Part shown: piece by piece, positions 54,302 to 61,897 of the stretch | Layout: each line of letters starts with the position of its first letter | Position numbering within the stretch: position 1 is the first letter of the stretch | NCBI GenBank assembly: GCA_963707015.1 | Contig: CAVPOO010000002.1 | Coordinates: forward strand, 124,001-188,000 | From: CAVPOO01 sp963707015 | Lineage (GTDB): Bacteria; Pseudomonadota; Gammaproteobacteria; Thiohalobacterales; Thiohalobacteraceae | Length of the DNA stretch: 64,000 nucleotides | Direction: 5' to 3' | Notes under the pieces: model-generated | What the model saw: only the letters and a program-made list of their open reading frames with translations | What the model was told of the DNA's origin: nothing | Database searches by the model: none | Position numbers and translations under genes: made by a program

Positions 54302-54955
54302 TCAGGGCTTCGCCGGTGCCTGCTCGGACTGCACCGCCTTGGTTGGCACCGCTCCGGCGGCTGTCGCCTGCCCGGCCTTGGCCTGGGACTTCGACTGGGA
54401 GTGACAGCGGCGACATTCGGAGACCGGAAACGCGACCTTGCCATGGCACACACCGCACTTTTCGCCCAGCAGTATAGCCGCCATACTGATGTCGTTACCC
54501 CCCTTCTGCGGAATGAAGATCGCCGGATGACAGTTCGAGCAATCCAGCCATTCCGTATGCTGTTTGTGGGGATAGACCACATTGGGCATGGAACCCTTGA
54601 CTTCCCGTACGATATTCAGATCCATGACCACCGGTTTCGCATCCGGGTCAACCCGATCGAAACGCGGCTGAATGTCCCCCGCTTCGAGCGCCTTGACCCA
54701 GTCAATATAGTTGCCCGACGCCCCCTTGGGCAGCTGGCCGAATGAATCCTTGGGCGGCTGAAGCAATGTGGCGGCAGGCGGATCGTGAATCCCGTCCTTG
54801 GCAGGCGGCGGATTACGCAGCGAGGGCGGTTTCATCAGCCGGTTGAAGACATTCGGGTCCGCCGCCTCGACCCCCATGCCGGGAATCAATACCGCCAGGG
54901 AAAACACCAGCGGAAAGACCGCCGCCTTGGTCATCTTGAAATCATGCCGTTTCAC
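54302..54955 (-). CDS. Triheme c7-like periplasmic cytochrome B
   Basis: The 217-residue exported protein has a signal peptide ending near GVEAAD, the B-family extension (KDGIHDPPAATLLQPPKDSF, DWVKALEAGDIQPR), hemes CSNCH, CGVCH and CRRCH with YPHKQHTEWL before the first, and a low-complexity Lys/Ala/Gln tail. It starts 12 bp after A and ends 2 bp before C. The tight spacing implies one transcript and similar amounts of A, B and C. Confidence 0.91.
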   Translation of the reverse strand: MKRHDFKMTKAAVFPLVFSLAVLIPGMGVEAADPNVFNRLMKPPSLRNPPPAKDGIHDPPAATLLQPPKDSFGQLPKGASGNYIDWVKALEAGDIQPRFDRVDPDAKPVVMDLNIVREVKGSMPNVVYPHKQHTEWLDCSNCHPAIFIPQKGGNDISMAAILLGEKCGVCHGKVAFPVSECRRCHSQSKSQAKAGQATAAGAVPTKAVQSEQAPAKP

Positions 54956-54967
54956 CCTGCACCTCCC

Positions 54968-55396
54968 TTACTTCTTCGGCTTGCCGCCGGCCGGCAACAG
55001 CAGTTTCTGCAGGGTGCTCTCGTGCACCTGCGTAGGCGTTCCCGGCTTTGCCGAATGACACAGATCGCAGTTCTCCACCGACCAGGCGATATCGCCGTTG
55101 TGGCAGGCGCCGCAATATTCCCCGTCAATGATCTTCAGCATGTTGATCTCATTGCCCCCGGCCTGGAACTTGAAACCGAGATCGGCATGGCAGACCTTGC
55201 AACGGAAGCGGATCCGATGGAACCAGTGGGGAAAGATGACCGGCCGCATGCCGGCCTCATCCGAATAGTTGTTGATCACCACGTCGCCGTACTCCGCCAG
55301 GACAACGGGACTGCCCGCCGCGCCTGCGAGGAGCGCCGCGAGCCCCAAGACCCAGCCGAAACGGACTGCCCGATAGCTGCGAAGAAACCGCTTCAT
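54968..55396 (-). CDS. Triheme c7-like periplasmic cytochrome A
   Basis: The 142-residue product from ATG 55396 (MKRFLRSYRAVRFG) has a signal peptide ending VVLAEY and hemes CKVCH, CGACH and CDLCH, with FPHWFHRIRFR supplying His ligands. The C-terminal 20 residues are basic (LPAGGKPKK). A 20-codon upstream extension of the frame is rejected because the signal peptide would be displaced. It lies 49 bp after the barrel gene and 12 bp before B, the first of the six-gene A-B-C-C'-B'-A' block. Confidence 0.91.
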   Translation of the reverse strand: MKRFLRSYRAVRFGWVLGLAALLAGAAGSPVVLAEYGDVVINNYSDEAGMRPVIFPHWFHRIRFRCKVCHADLGFKFQAGGNEINMLKIIDGEYCGACHNGDIAWSVENCDLCHSAKPGTPTQVHESTLQKLLLPAGGKPKK

Positions 55397-55445
55397 GCCG
55401 CTCTCTTTGACACATTTGATTTTGACTGCACGTTGCAGGAATCGT

Positions 55446-57275
55446 TCAGATGTCACCGAAAAGCCTCCTTATCTGGAAAAGTCCAAACGCCTGGTTCTGG
55501 CCCTGAATCCTCGACAGTCTGGCTATGAGCCGAAGCTGAATGCGGCCAATCGAATACTCCAGCCGGTTCTCCCACTGCTTGTCGTCACGGCCATCGTCCG
55601 TCCGCCCCTTGGTGTCCGTCAGCACCGGCAGGTAGGAATCACTGACGAACCTCAGGGTGGAACGCAAATTCAGCCGCGGCACGTTGAACAGACGTGAGTT
55701 GAAATAGCTCACGTCCGCTGTTGCTGTCGCAAACCACTCCCCGTTGGTTTCACCGATGATTCCCTCCCCTCCTCCGGACTGGTCATCGCGGGTCGCCTGA
55801 ATCGTCAGATTAGCCGTCAGGCTCGAGGCATCGCTGAGACGCTGATTGAGCGAGGCCTGCAGATTCGCTATCTGGAAAGTCCCGTCCGCTACCCCCTCCC
55901 CGGTCCCGGCCCGGCTGTCTTCGATCCGGGTGCGGGTATCGTTGAGAGAAGCCCGCAGCATGCTCGAGCGAGGGCCGAGGCGGCGGGTCCAACCCAGCGC
56001 CACGGAGCTGCGCAGATTATAGGCACGAAAGTCCTCCGTGTCGGCTGCCATGCCCGCGCTTTGCGTCAGATCGAATGCAACCTGCGAAACCCCGCTGCTG
56101 AACAGGTTGCGCCCGAGATGGTAGCCAAGCTCCCCACCCCCCTCCTGTATCCAGTCCTCCCCATCCGTGCGGTTTCCTACATCGGCTTGCCCGAACCAGC
56201 TGGCATCGAAGCGAAGGGGGTGGAAAACCCGGGATGCGTAACGCGCAGTTCCCCGCTGAAAGGTCGAGGTATCTCGCTCATCCTCGGTCTGGGTGCCGGT
56301 TACGCCCACATTGGCGTTGAACAGCCAGCGTGGACTCCATTCATAGGCCGCTCCCAGAGTGGCCGTGCCGCTCTCGGCCGAGGAGTCGTTATTGTTGGAC
56401 TCATTGGTCCGCAACAGGCCGCGCAGCGTCGCGTTTACCCGCACGGGCCTTATCGTCACCGGTCGCCAGAAGGCAAAGCTGTTGAGCTGCAGTAAGCTGT
56501 TTTTGAAATCGAAGTTGTCGTTATCCTGCTCCAGTCGGTTATAGGTGAGCAGGTCCTCCGCCGAGAGTCGTGGACTCGGGGTGTAGGAATGCCGCAGGGC
56601 CGAGAACAGGGTGCGGTTCTGCTCGTCAGTGTTCTGGCGATCAACGCGGTTGAAGCTGCTGTCAAAATTGACGGCATGGGCACCGAAATTCTTATTGAAC
56701 GCGGCCTGCACCAGATCGCTGACATCCTGCTGGACCCCGCGTGTGGTAGCGGCTCCGGAGGTATCGTTTTTCACATTCGCATGCTCGTAACGCAATCGGT
56801 AGCCAGCGCCGTCTTCCGACATGTAGCGCTGCATGAAGCCATAGCGGGTCCGCTCGACATTCAGCCCCGTCAGATCCGAATCCGTTCGGCTGTCCGTACG
56901 CTCACCGAATATCTCCAACGGATAGCGACTGACCGGCAACAGCCGCAGCAGCCCCCCGCCTGTCAGATTCCTGCCGGTGGTATTATCCCCGCCGTCAAAA
57001 CTGGTGCGCCTCAGGTCGATATTCAGGCGCCCTGCCACGGTTGCGATCCACGGCTCGTAGATATAGCTCGCGCCGTTGAGCTCCAGAATACCCGCATGCT
57101 GCGTCGAACCCGTACCCCCCTCAAAGTGGTCCAGCCTGTAATCATAACCGAGCGAGCCCCACAGACGCACCGGCGCCAGGGCGGCACCGGCCGGTCCGGC
57201 GGAACTCAACATCAGCGACCCAAGGGTCAGAATGCACACAAGGCGCGAGTAATGTCGTTGTGTACACAAACTCAT
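55446..57275 (-). CDS. Predicted outer-membrane beta-barrel (porin-like) protein
   Basis: The 609-residue product has a signal peptide (VCILTLGSLMLSSAGPAGA) and then a long run of alternating hydrophobic/polar strands with aromatic girdle residues and acidic/Asn-rich loops (for example SLGYDYRLDHF, SYIYEPWIATVAG, YRLRYEHANVKND, NLRSSVALGWTRRLG). It ends with a strand-like FGLFQIRRLFGDI. This is the layout of large barrels of the MtrB/PioB size class, although I see no diagnostic MtrB motif such as an N-terminal CxxC. Its position between a parvulin and the triheme genes supports a porin that houses a cytochrome. The family is unassigned. Confidence 0.82.
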   Translation of the reverse strand: MSLCTQRHYSRLVCILTLGSLMLSSAGPAGAALAPVRLWGSLGYDYRLDHFEGGTGSTQHAGILELNGASYIYEPWIATVAGRLNIDLRRTSFDGGDNTTGRNLTGGGLLRLLPVSRYPLEIFGERTDSRTDSDLTGLNVERTRYGFMQRYMSEDGAGYRLRYEHANVKNDTSGAATTRGVQQDVSDLVQAAFNKNFGAHAVNFDSSFNRVDRQNTDEQNRTLFSALRHSYTPSPRLSAEDLLTYNRLEQDNDNFDFKNSLLQLNSFAFWRPVTIRPVRVNATLRGLLRTNESNNNDSSAESGTATLGAAYEWSPRWLFNANVGVTGTQTEDERDTSTFQRGTARYASRVFHPLRFDASWFGQADVGNRTDGEDWIQEGGGELGYHLGRNLFSSGVSQVAFDLTQSAGMAADTEDFRAYNLRSSVALGWTRRLGPRSSMLRASLNDTRTRIEDSRAGTGEGVADGTFQIANLQASLNQRLSDASSLTANLTIQATRDDQSGGGEGIIGETNGEWFATATADVSYFNSRLFNVPRLNLRSTLRFVSDSYLPVLTDTKGRTDDGRDDKQWENRLEYSIGRIQLRLIARLSRIQGQNQAFGLFQIRRLFGDI

Positions 57276-57446
57276 GGAGGCAACTGTTTGTCATGATCGG
57301 TTGATGCCCTCCTGGCCAGGTCGCCTGTGACGCTCGTAATGCTCTGGATCTCTGTGATCCCGCGCGCCAGCTGCACCCGACCCCCTGTTGCCTTGGCGGC
57401 CATGCCGCGGTCTATCTGTTGCGGTCTCCGGTTGCCCCGGCCTGGA

Positions 57447-58508
57447 TCACTCCGGCTTGTGCGGCCTGGCGGGCGTTGCTGCGCTGTAGATCTGGATCGG
57501 GACGCCTTTCCTCAACTGTGCCTTCAAGGCCGTCCACGCCTGATCAGCCTGTTCGCGCAACCAGAGCTCGCGCGCCCGTGACTGAACATCATCGAATGCC
57601 CGTAGACGCGACGGCTGCCGGTCCTCGACCCGGAATATTGCCATACCTTCCAGTACCCGGACCGGGTCGGAGACCACCCCCACGTCGAGGCCGTCGACGA
57701 CTGTCTGGGCGCCCTCTGTGAGCATCCCCTGGTGCAAATAGCCCATATCGCCACCCTGCTCGGCGGAGCTGTCACCGGAGTGGATACGCGCAAGCTCTGC
57801 GAAATCCGCACCCCGGCGCAGGCGCATGACCAGCCCCTGGGCTTCCGCCCGGGCATCTTCCCAGGCACTTTTTGGTGCGGAGGGATCCACACGCAACAGG
57901 ATCACCGACACCCGCTGCCGGGCGGGCTCAGTGAATTTGTCGGGATGCGCAGCATAGAAGGCCTCGACTTGTTTGCGGCTGGGCGGCACCACCCGGCGCA
58001 CCGACTGTTCGAGCTGCGCCAGCACATCATCCTCCTGCAGACGCGTCTTGAGAGGCGCCAGCAGCGTCTCGCGCCGCGCTTGCCAGTTGGGGCTGGCGGC
58101 ATAACGTTGATCGTAGGAATCCAGGGTCTTTTGAACCGCGGCCTTATCGGGTGACAAGCCGCGGCGCTCGGCCTCCTGCAGCAGCAGGACGCGGGTGATC
58201 AGATCGTCACCCACCTGTTGGCGAACGGCATCCAGCTCGTCTTCCGGCGGCCTGCCGTGGTAGAAACGCTGGCGGAAGGCCTGTCTGACTTGCTGCTCGT
58301 ATTCCTGTCTCGTGATGACCCGATCGCCGACCCGGGCAAATAACCCCGAGTCGGCACCGGCAGCGTTATCGGCCTCACCGCCGAACGCAGTGACCGGAAT
58401 CGCCGCGAGGACCGCCCAGCCCAGATAGACCAAATAAAAGTAGAACAAACAAAAGGGCAGCAGCCGCCTGGACCGATGCCCGTGCCAATCCCCTGTGTCT
58501 GCTTTCAT
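57447..58508 (-). CDS. Periplasmic parvulin-type peptidyl-prolyl isomerase (SurA/PrsA-like)
   Basis: The 353-residue product has an N-terminal signal or anchor (FCLFYFYLVYLGWAVLAAIP), a SurA_N-like helical region (residues 55-185) and a parvulin domain at about 195-300 shown by RVSVILLRVD, GADFAELARIHSGDSSAEQG and GGDMGYLHQGML. SurA-like factors escort barrel proteins to the outer membrane. Its location directly before the barrel gene suggests a dedicated folding helper. The domain order and similar sequence distinguish it from PpiD at 1-1244. Confidence 0.89.
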   Translation of the reverse strand: MKADTGDWHGHRSRRLLPFCLFYFYLVYLGWAVLAAIPVTAFGGEADNAAGADSGLFARVGDRVITRQEYEQQVRQAFRQRFYHGRPPEDELDAVRQQVGDDLITRVLLLQEAERRGLSPDKAAVQKTLDSYDQRYAASPNWQARRETLLAPLKTRLQEDDVLAQLEQSVRRVVPPSRKQVEAFYAAHPDKFTEPARQRVSVILLRVDPSAPKSAWEDARAEAQGLVMRLRRGADFAELARIHSGDSSAEQGGDMGYLHQGMLTEGAQTVVDGLDVGVVSDPVRVLEGMAIFRVEDRQPSRLRAFDDVQSRARELWLREQADQAWTALKAQLRKGVPIQIYSAATPARPHKPE

Positions 58509-58569
58509 GGTTATCCCCAGCGCGAGACCTCCACTTTCCCCGGGGCACCTTCGCGGCGCTTCCCGGTTG

Positions 58570-58593
58570 CCCCCCGGACTGATGTCCGGGGGG
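58570..58593. repeat. Perfect GC-rich hairpin before the parvulin gene
   Basis: CCCCCCGGAC and GTCCGGGGGG form a perfect 10-bp stem with a 4-base loop, 74 bp after the tetraheme stop and 62 bp before the parvulin start. No T-run follows on either strand, so it may act as a message-stabilising or processing hairpin instead of a strong terminator. Confidence 0.7.
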
Positions 58594-58666
58594 CGGCGAA
58601 CACAACGGCCTTTAACCGGCGGGAAGCGTGGCTTGCCAAGTCAGGGATACTGACTGACCGACCGGA

Positions 58667-59482
58667 CTACTTCGTATGGCAGGTGGTGCAGATCTGGCTG
58701 GCAGTGTTCGGGATACGCAGAAACGCCACCGAGGTCGGCCCCTTCGTCACGTCGTTGTGCGGATCATGACAACTGCCGCACTCGACGAATGGCTGCACTG
58801 TGCCCAAGTCGTCGCGCGCATACAGGATCATGTCGGTCTTCTCACGCGTCAGGGCCGTGCCCACGGGACTGTCCACCCACCAGATGGGACCGTTTACCGT
58901 GTCCTTCACCGGCGCCACGAAATCCGCGTCGCCCAGGGGCCCGGTGAAGGCACCGTCCGCATCCGTCACCACGGGTCCACCGCCCCCATACTGCATGCTG
59001 ATCGGGTGGTCGTTGGTGAGGTCCAGACCCAGGCCGGGAACCGGGTCACCGGTGCCCATTTGGCCGATAGCCACCTGGTCAATCTGTTGGCCGGAGACAC
59101 TAAAGCCGCCCGTCCCCGGCAGATTCAGCACGACATCCATGGCTTGCGTGCCGTCATGACAGGACAGACAGGCCAGCGACACCGATCCGACCGGCGCCTC
59201 TGTTGAATCGAAGGTCGGCGTCTGCAAGGTCGAATACTGGACGTAGGCGGCACCCGGGGTCAGTACCTTGTTCCACAGGGGCACCGGCGCCTGGGTATCC
59301 GAGCCGTGCGGCGTATGGCAGAACACACACACCTCGTCGGTGTTGGCCGTCTGGCCCTGTGCCTGCCCCCCTGTCGTCAGGTCATGCTGACTGCCCACCA
59401 CGCCGGCGGTGACATGGCTCGCGCCACACAGGGCCAGCATACCCACAACAACCGTGCGGTAAATTTGAATCGATGGCTTCAT
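58667..59482 (-). CDS. Tetraheme c-type cytochrome
   Basis: The 271-residue exported protein (signal peptide ending SHVTAG) has four heme motifs CVFCH, CLSCH, CGSCH and CTTCH in paired-CXXCH contexts. Blocks EVCVFCHTPHG, PLWNK, CLSCHDGTQAM, LDLTNDHPIS and CGSCHDPHND recur in the same order in the N-terminal third of the undecaheme protein, so the two share a module. A strong ribosome site GGGAGGGG precedes the ATG. A Fur-like sequence lies 47-65 bp upstream. It probably passes electrons to or from the larger cytochrome. Confidence 0.93.
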   Translation of the reverse strand: MKPSIQIYRTVVVGMLALCGASHVTAGVVGSQHDLTTGGQAQGQTANTDEVCVFCHTPHGSDTQAPVPLWNKVLTPGAAYVQYSTLQTPTFDSTEAPVGSVSLACLSCHDGTQAMDVVLNLPGTGGFSVSGQQIDQVAIGQMGTGDPVPGLGLDLTNDHPISMQYGGGGPVVTDADGAFTGPLGDADFVAPVKDTVNGPIWWVDSPVGTALTREKTDMILYARDDLGTVQPFVECGSCHDPHNDVTKGPTSVAFLRIPNTASQICTTCHTK

Positions 59483-59528
59483 GTTCCCCTCCCGGTGATG
59501 CCGGATAACAGTGTCGTTCCATGGCAGT

Positions 59529-59547
59529 AATGATAATCAATCGCAAT
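59529..59547. promoter_or_regulatory. Candidate Fur box upstream of the tetraheme gene
   Basis: The stretch around TAATGATAATCAATCGCAAT matches about 13 of 19 positions of the Fur consensus (GATAAT repeats) and lies 47-65 bp before the tetraheme ATG, overlapping the likely core promoter. It is AT-rich against a GC-rich background. It would tie this part of the cluster to iron status; the match is by eye. Confidence 0.45.
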
Positions 59548-59727
59548 GCTAACAAGGAGTCTGGCAAATTCCAACCGCTTATTGCCAGAGGAAACTCTAA
59601 CCGGCCAAAACGCAATCTGGCGGTGACTTAGTCACCATCGCGCGCACTGGAACCTGATCGAGATCGCTTTAAAGCTCCGCGTCCGCCTGCCCCCGCCGCA
59701 CGCCTCGACAGGAGCGCCTGCGTCGCG

Positions 59728-60438
59728 CTATTGACCACAGCCCGCGGCGATGTTGCGCAGCGCATTTTCATCGGCGATCGCGATGCTTCGCCGCGACACC
59801 TGCACCCAGCCGCTGTTGGCGAAATCCTTGAGCTGGCGGCTCACCACCTCCCGTGCCGTGCCCAGTTCGAAGGCGAGCTCCCGGTGAGAGACCTCGATCG
59901 TGTCGCCCTCATGCCGGTTCCTCAGCAGCCACTTGGCCAGCCGCACATCCACCTGGCGGGTGACGACCGACTCGATCAGCATGATCAGATCGCGGACGCG
60001 GCCGCCGAAGGTGCTGCAGACGTAATCCCGAAATCCCTTCGACTCATCGAAGGCGCGGTGGAAATCCGCGGCAGCGATCAGCACCGCACGGGTCTCGGCC
60101 TCGGTCACCGCGCTCGCCGAATACACGCCTCCTGCCAGCAACACGGAGGTCGTCAGGGAACAGGCCTCCCCGGCACCGAGCCGGTAGAGCAGCATCTGCT
60201 TGCCGCTTTCGAAGTCCTTGAAAACACTCGTGGCACCACTCAGGACAAGAATATAGCGCTCACAGGGATCGCCATCGCGGAATACCGGGTAGCCCTGCGG
60301 CAGTTCGGCCACCCTGGCGCGCTGCATGACCTCGAGCCATACGGGGTCTTTGACCGCCTGCAGCGCGGGAAATGTCTCCAGCCAGGCGGGGACCCCTCCC
60401 TGCGCGCCGGCTGTCTCACCTATGTCCGTCGTATCCAT
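59728..60438 (-). CDS. Crp/Fnr-family transcriptional regulator
   Basis: From ATG 60438 (after GGGGGAC) the product has 236 residues. It has a cyclic-nucleotide-binding-like beta-roll at about residues 25-140 (FPALQAVKDPVW, GDPCERYILVLSGATSVFKD, LYRLGAGEACSLTTSVLLAG) and a C-terminal Crp-type HTH with the recognition helix in SHRELAFELGTAREVVSRQL. The four-Cys Fe-S pattern of Fnr is not present, so the signal is not obviously oxygen via a cluster; a heme or other ligand is possible. It lies within the heme cluster, 23 bp after an NHL gene, and is the natural candidate for its control. Confidence 0.9.
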   Translation of the reverse strand: MDTTDIGETAGAQGGVPAWLETFPALQAVKDPVWLEVMQRARVAELPQGYPVFRDGDPCERYILVLSGATSVFKDFESGKQMLLYRLGAGEACSLTTSVLLAGGVYSASAVTEAETRAVLIAAADFHRAFDESKGFRDYVCSTFGGRVRDLIMLIESVVTRQVDVRLAKWLLRNRHEGDTIEVSHRELAFELGTAREVVSRQLKDFANSGWVQVSRRSIAIADENALRNIAAGCGQ

Positions 60439-60461
60439 CAAATTGTCCCCCGTCTCACCGG

Positions 60462-61556
60462 TCAGCGCAGATTCCATGCCCCGACGAAGCCCTCGGTCTC
60501 GCCCAGCGAGGCCGGCCGGTACACGTCCAGCTTGCGGAAATATTGATCGATCATATACACACGCCCGTCCTCGTCGACATCGAGGCCGGCCGGCAGCATA
60601 TAGGTGGCGCGGTCAAATTTCTCGGACCTCGAACCCACGAACAGCAGCAGCTCGCCGTTCGAATTGAAGATCTGGAAATTCCCATGCGCCGCGTCGCTGA
60701 CGTACACGTTGCCCTCCCTATCCGTGGCAACGCCTTTGGGACGGGCAAACTGGCCGTACTGTCGGCCCAGGGTACCGATGCTGCGAATAAAGTTGCCCTC
60801 CTGGTCCAGCACCTGTACCCGGAAGTTGCCGCCATCGACCACATAGAGTCTTCCGTCACTGCCGATCTCGGCGTCGCGCGGAAGATTGAACTGACCGGGA
60901 CCCTCACCGCGCGTGCCTATGTCAAACAGGTGCTTTCCACTCTGCGCGTCGAACACCCGCACCCGGTGGCCCAGACCGCGCACGCCGCCGGTGTCGACGC
61001 CGAACACGCGGTTGCCTTCGGCATCCACGGCCACATGGGACAGACGCTCGAACCACTCCTGCCCGCCCAGGGACTTGAGGAACTGGCCGGCCTGATCGTA
61101 GACCATGATGAACCGGGTGGTCCCATCGGCTACATAAAGGTTGCAGTCTCCGTCCGTCGCGAGCCCCAGAGGCTTGCGCAATGCGCCCGGATCATCGAGG
61201 CCGATTTCGAAATAGCGCCGCCCGGGGACGTCGAATACCAGGACCTTGCGCTGCACAGTGTCGCTGACGAAAATCTGACCATGGCAGACCGCCACGTCGA
61301 ACGGTTTTGACAGACCCTGCTCGCGGCCGGTCTCACCGGTCAGCATTTGCCGCCATTGTGTCTTCTGATCGAGGACCTTGATATCGGCGCTGCTCCGCAC
61401 GATGCGTTCGAACACGAAGCGCGGCTCCTCCGGCGGTGGTGGAAACAACAGGGGCTGGAGCTCTGGCGTTGGCTCTGACTTTTCCGGTGCCTGCACACAG
61501 CCAAGGGCAAACACCACCGGCAGCCAGGTGAGCTGCCGCAAGACGCGCAGCGTCAT
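60462..61556 (-). CDS. NHL-repeat lipoprotein (divergent-promoter-proximal)
   Basis: From ATG 61556 the product has 364 residues, with a lipobox FALGC (Cys20), a Pro/Glu-rich linker and an NHL propeller whose repeats are clear: DVAVCHGQIFVSDTVQRKVL, GLATDGDCNLYVADGTTRFI, HVAVDAEGNRVFGVDTGG, DAEIGSDGRLYVVDGGNFRV, GVATDREGNVYVSDAAHGNF and GLDVDEDGRVYMIDQYFRKL. The upstream open frame is not used because it would hide the lipobox. It is first in the minus-strand arm, sharing a 341-bp promoter region with the plus-strand triheme gene. Confidence 0.91.
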   Translation of the reverse strand: MTLRVLRQLTWLPVVFALGCVQAPEKSEPTPELQPLLFPPPPEEPRFVFERIVRSSADIKVLDQKTQWRQMLTGETGREQGLSKPFDVAVCHGQIFVSDTVQRKVLVFDVPGRRYFEIGLDDPGALRKPLGLATDGDCNLYVADGTTRFIMVYDQAGQFLKSLGGQEWFERLSHVAVDAEGNRVFGVDTGGVRGLGHRVRVFDAQSGKHLFDIGTRGEGPGQFNLPRDAEIGSDGRLYVVDGGNFRVQVLDQEGNFIRSIGTLGRQYGQFARPKGVATDREGNVYVSDAAHGNFQIFNSNGELLLFVGSRSEKFDRATYMLPAGLDVDEDGRVYMIDQYFRKLDVYRPASLGETEGFVGAWNLR

Positions 61557-61897
61557 GAACTGATTCCCGACTTTCACGTCACGGACGTCCCAATATGATG
61601 CAGCCAATAAAAACCCCGCAAAAAATAACGGCGGGCGCAAACCATCCCGTCCCTCCAGACTGTGCTGGAATACAGTGACAGCAAAAGCGGAAAAGGGCAA
61701 CCCGTGTGTCGCAAAGTCACCAACGCCGCTACCGCTGATGGGGTAAAGTCGGTACGATCACGATTTGTCAGTGTCTGTTCGCGAACTGATGCTAACGATT
61801 CCCGGGCCAGGGGCCCGATTGCGAAGTGGTGGTCACCGCGCCCGAGAGTTCTGGCCTGCCAGGCAGGGCTGCAACACCACGGGTAGCGGTAACCACG
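61557..61897. promoter_or_regulatory. Divergent promoter region of the heme-protein cluster
   Basis: This 341-bp gap separates the two arms. It holds a perfect 10-bp palindrome GTTCGCGAAC (61777-61786), a CTGT-N8-ACAG dyad (61660-61675), and an A/T-rich patch at 61590-61625 with a -10-like CATATT on the minus strand. Either dyad may bind the local Crp/Fnr-type protein; the second also resembles a LexA core, which is probably chance. Confidence 0.5.

Noticed and set aside
53649..54404. A 251-codon plus-strand frame opposite genes B and C
   Set aside because: Overlaps two supported genes on the other strand and is His/Gln/Arg-rich in the way shadow frames are.
61660..61675. A LexA (SOS) box reading of CTGT-N8-ACAG
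   Set aside because: The central eight bases are not AT-rich and no SOS gene is adjacent; it is kept only as an unassigned dyad.
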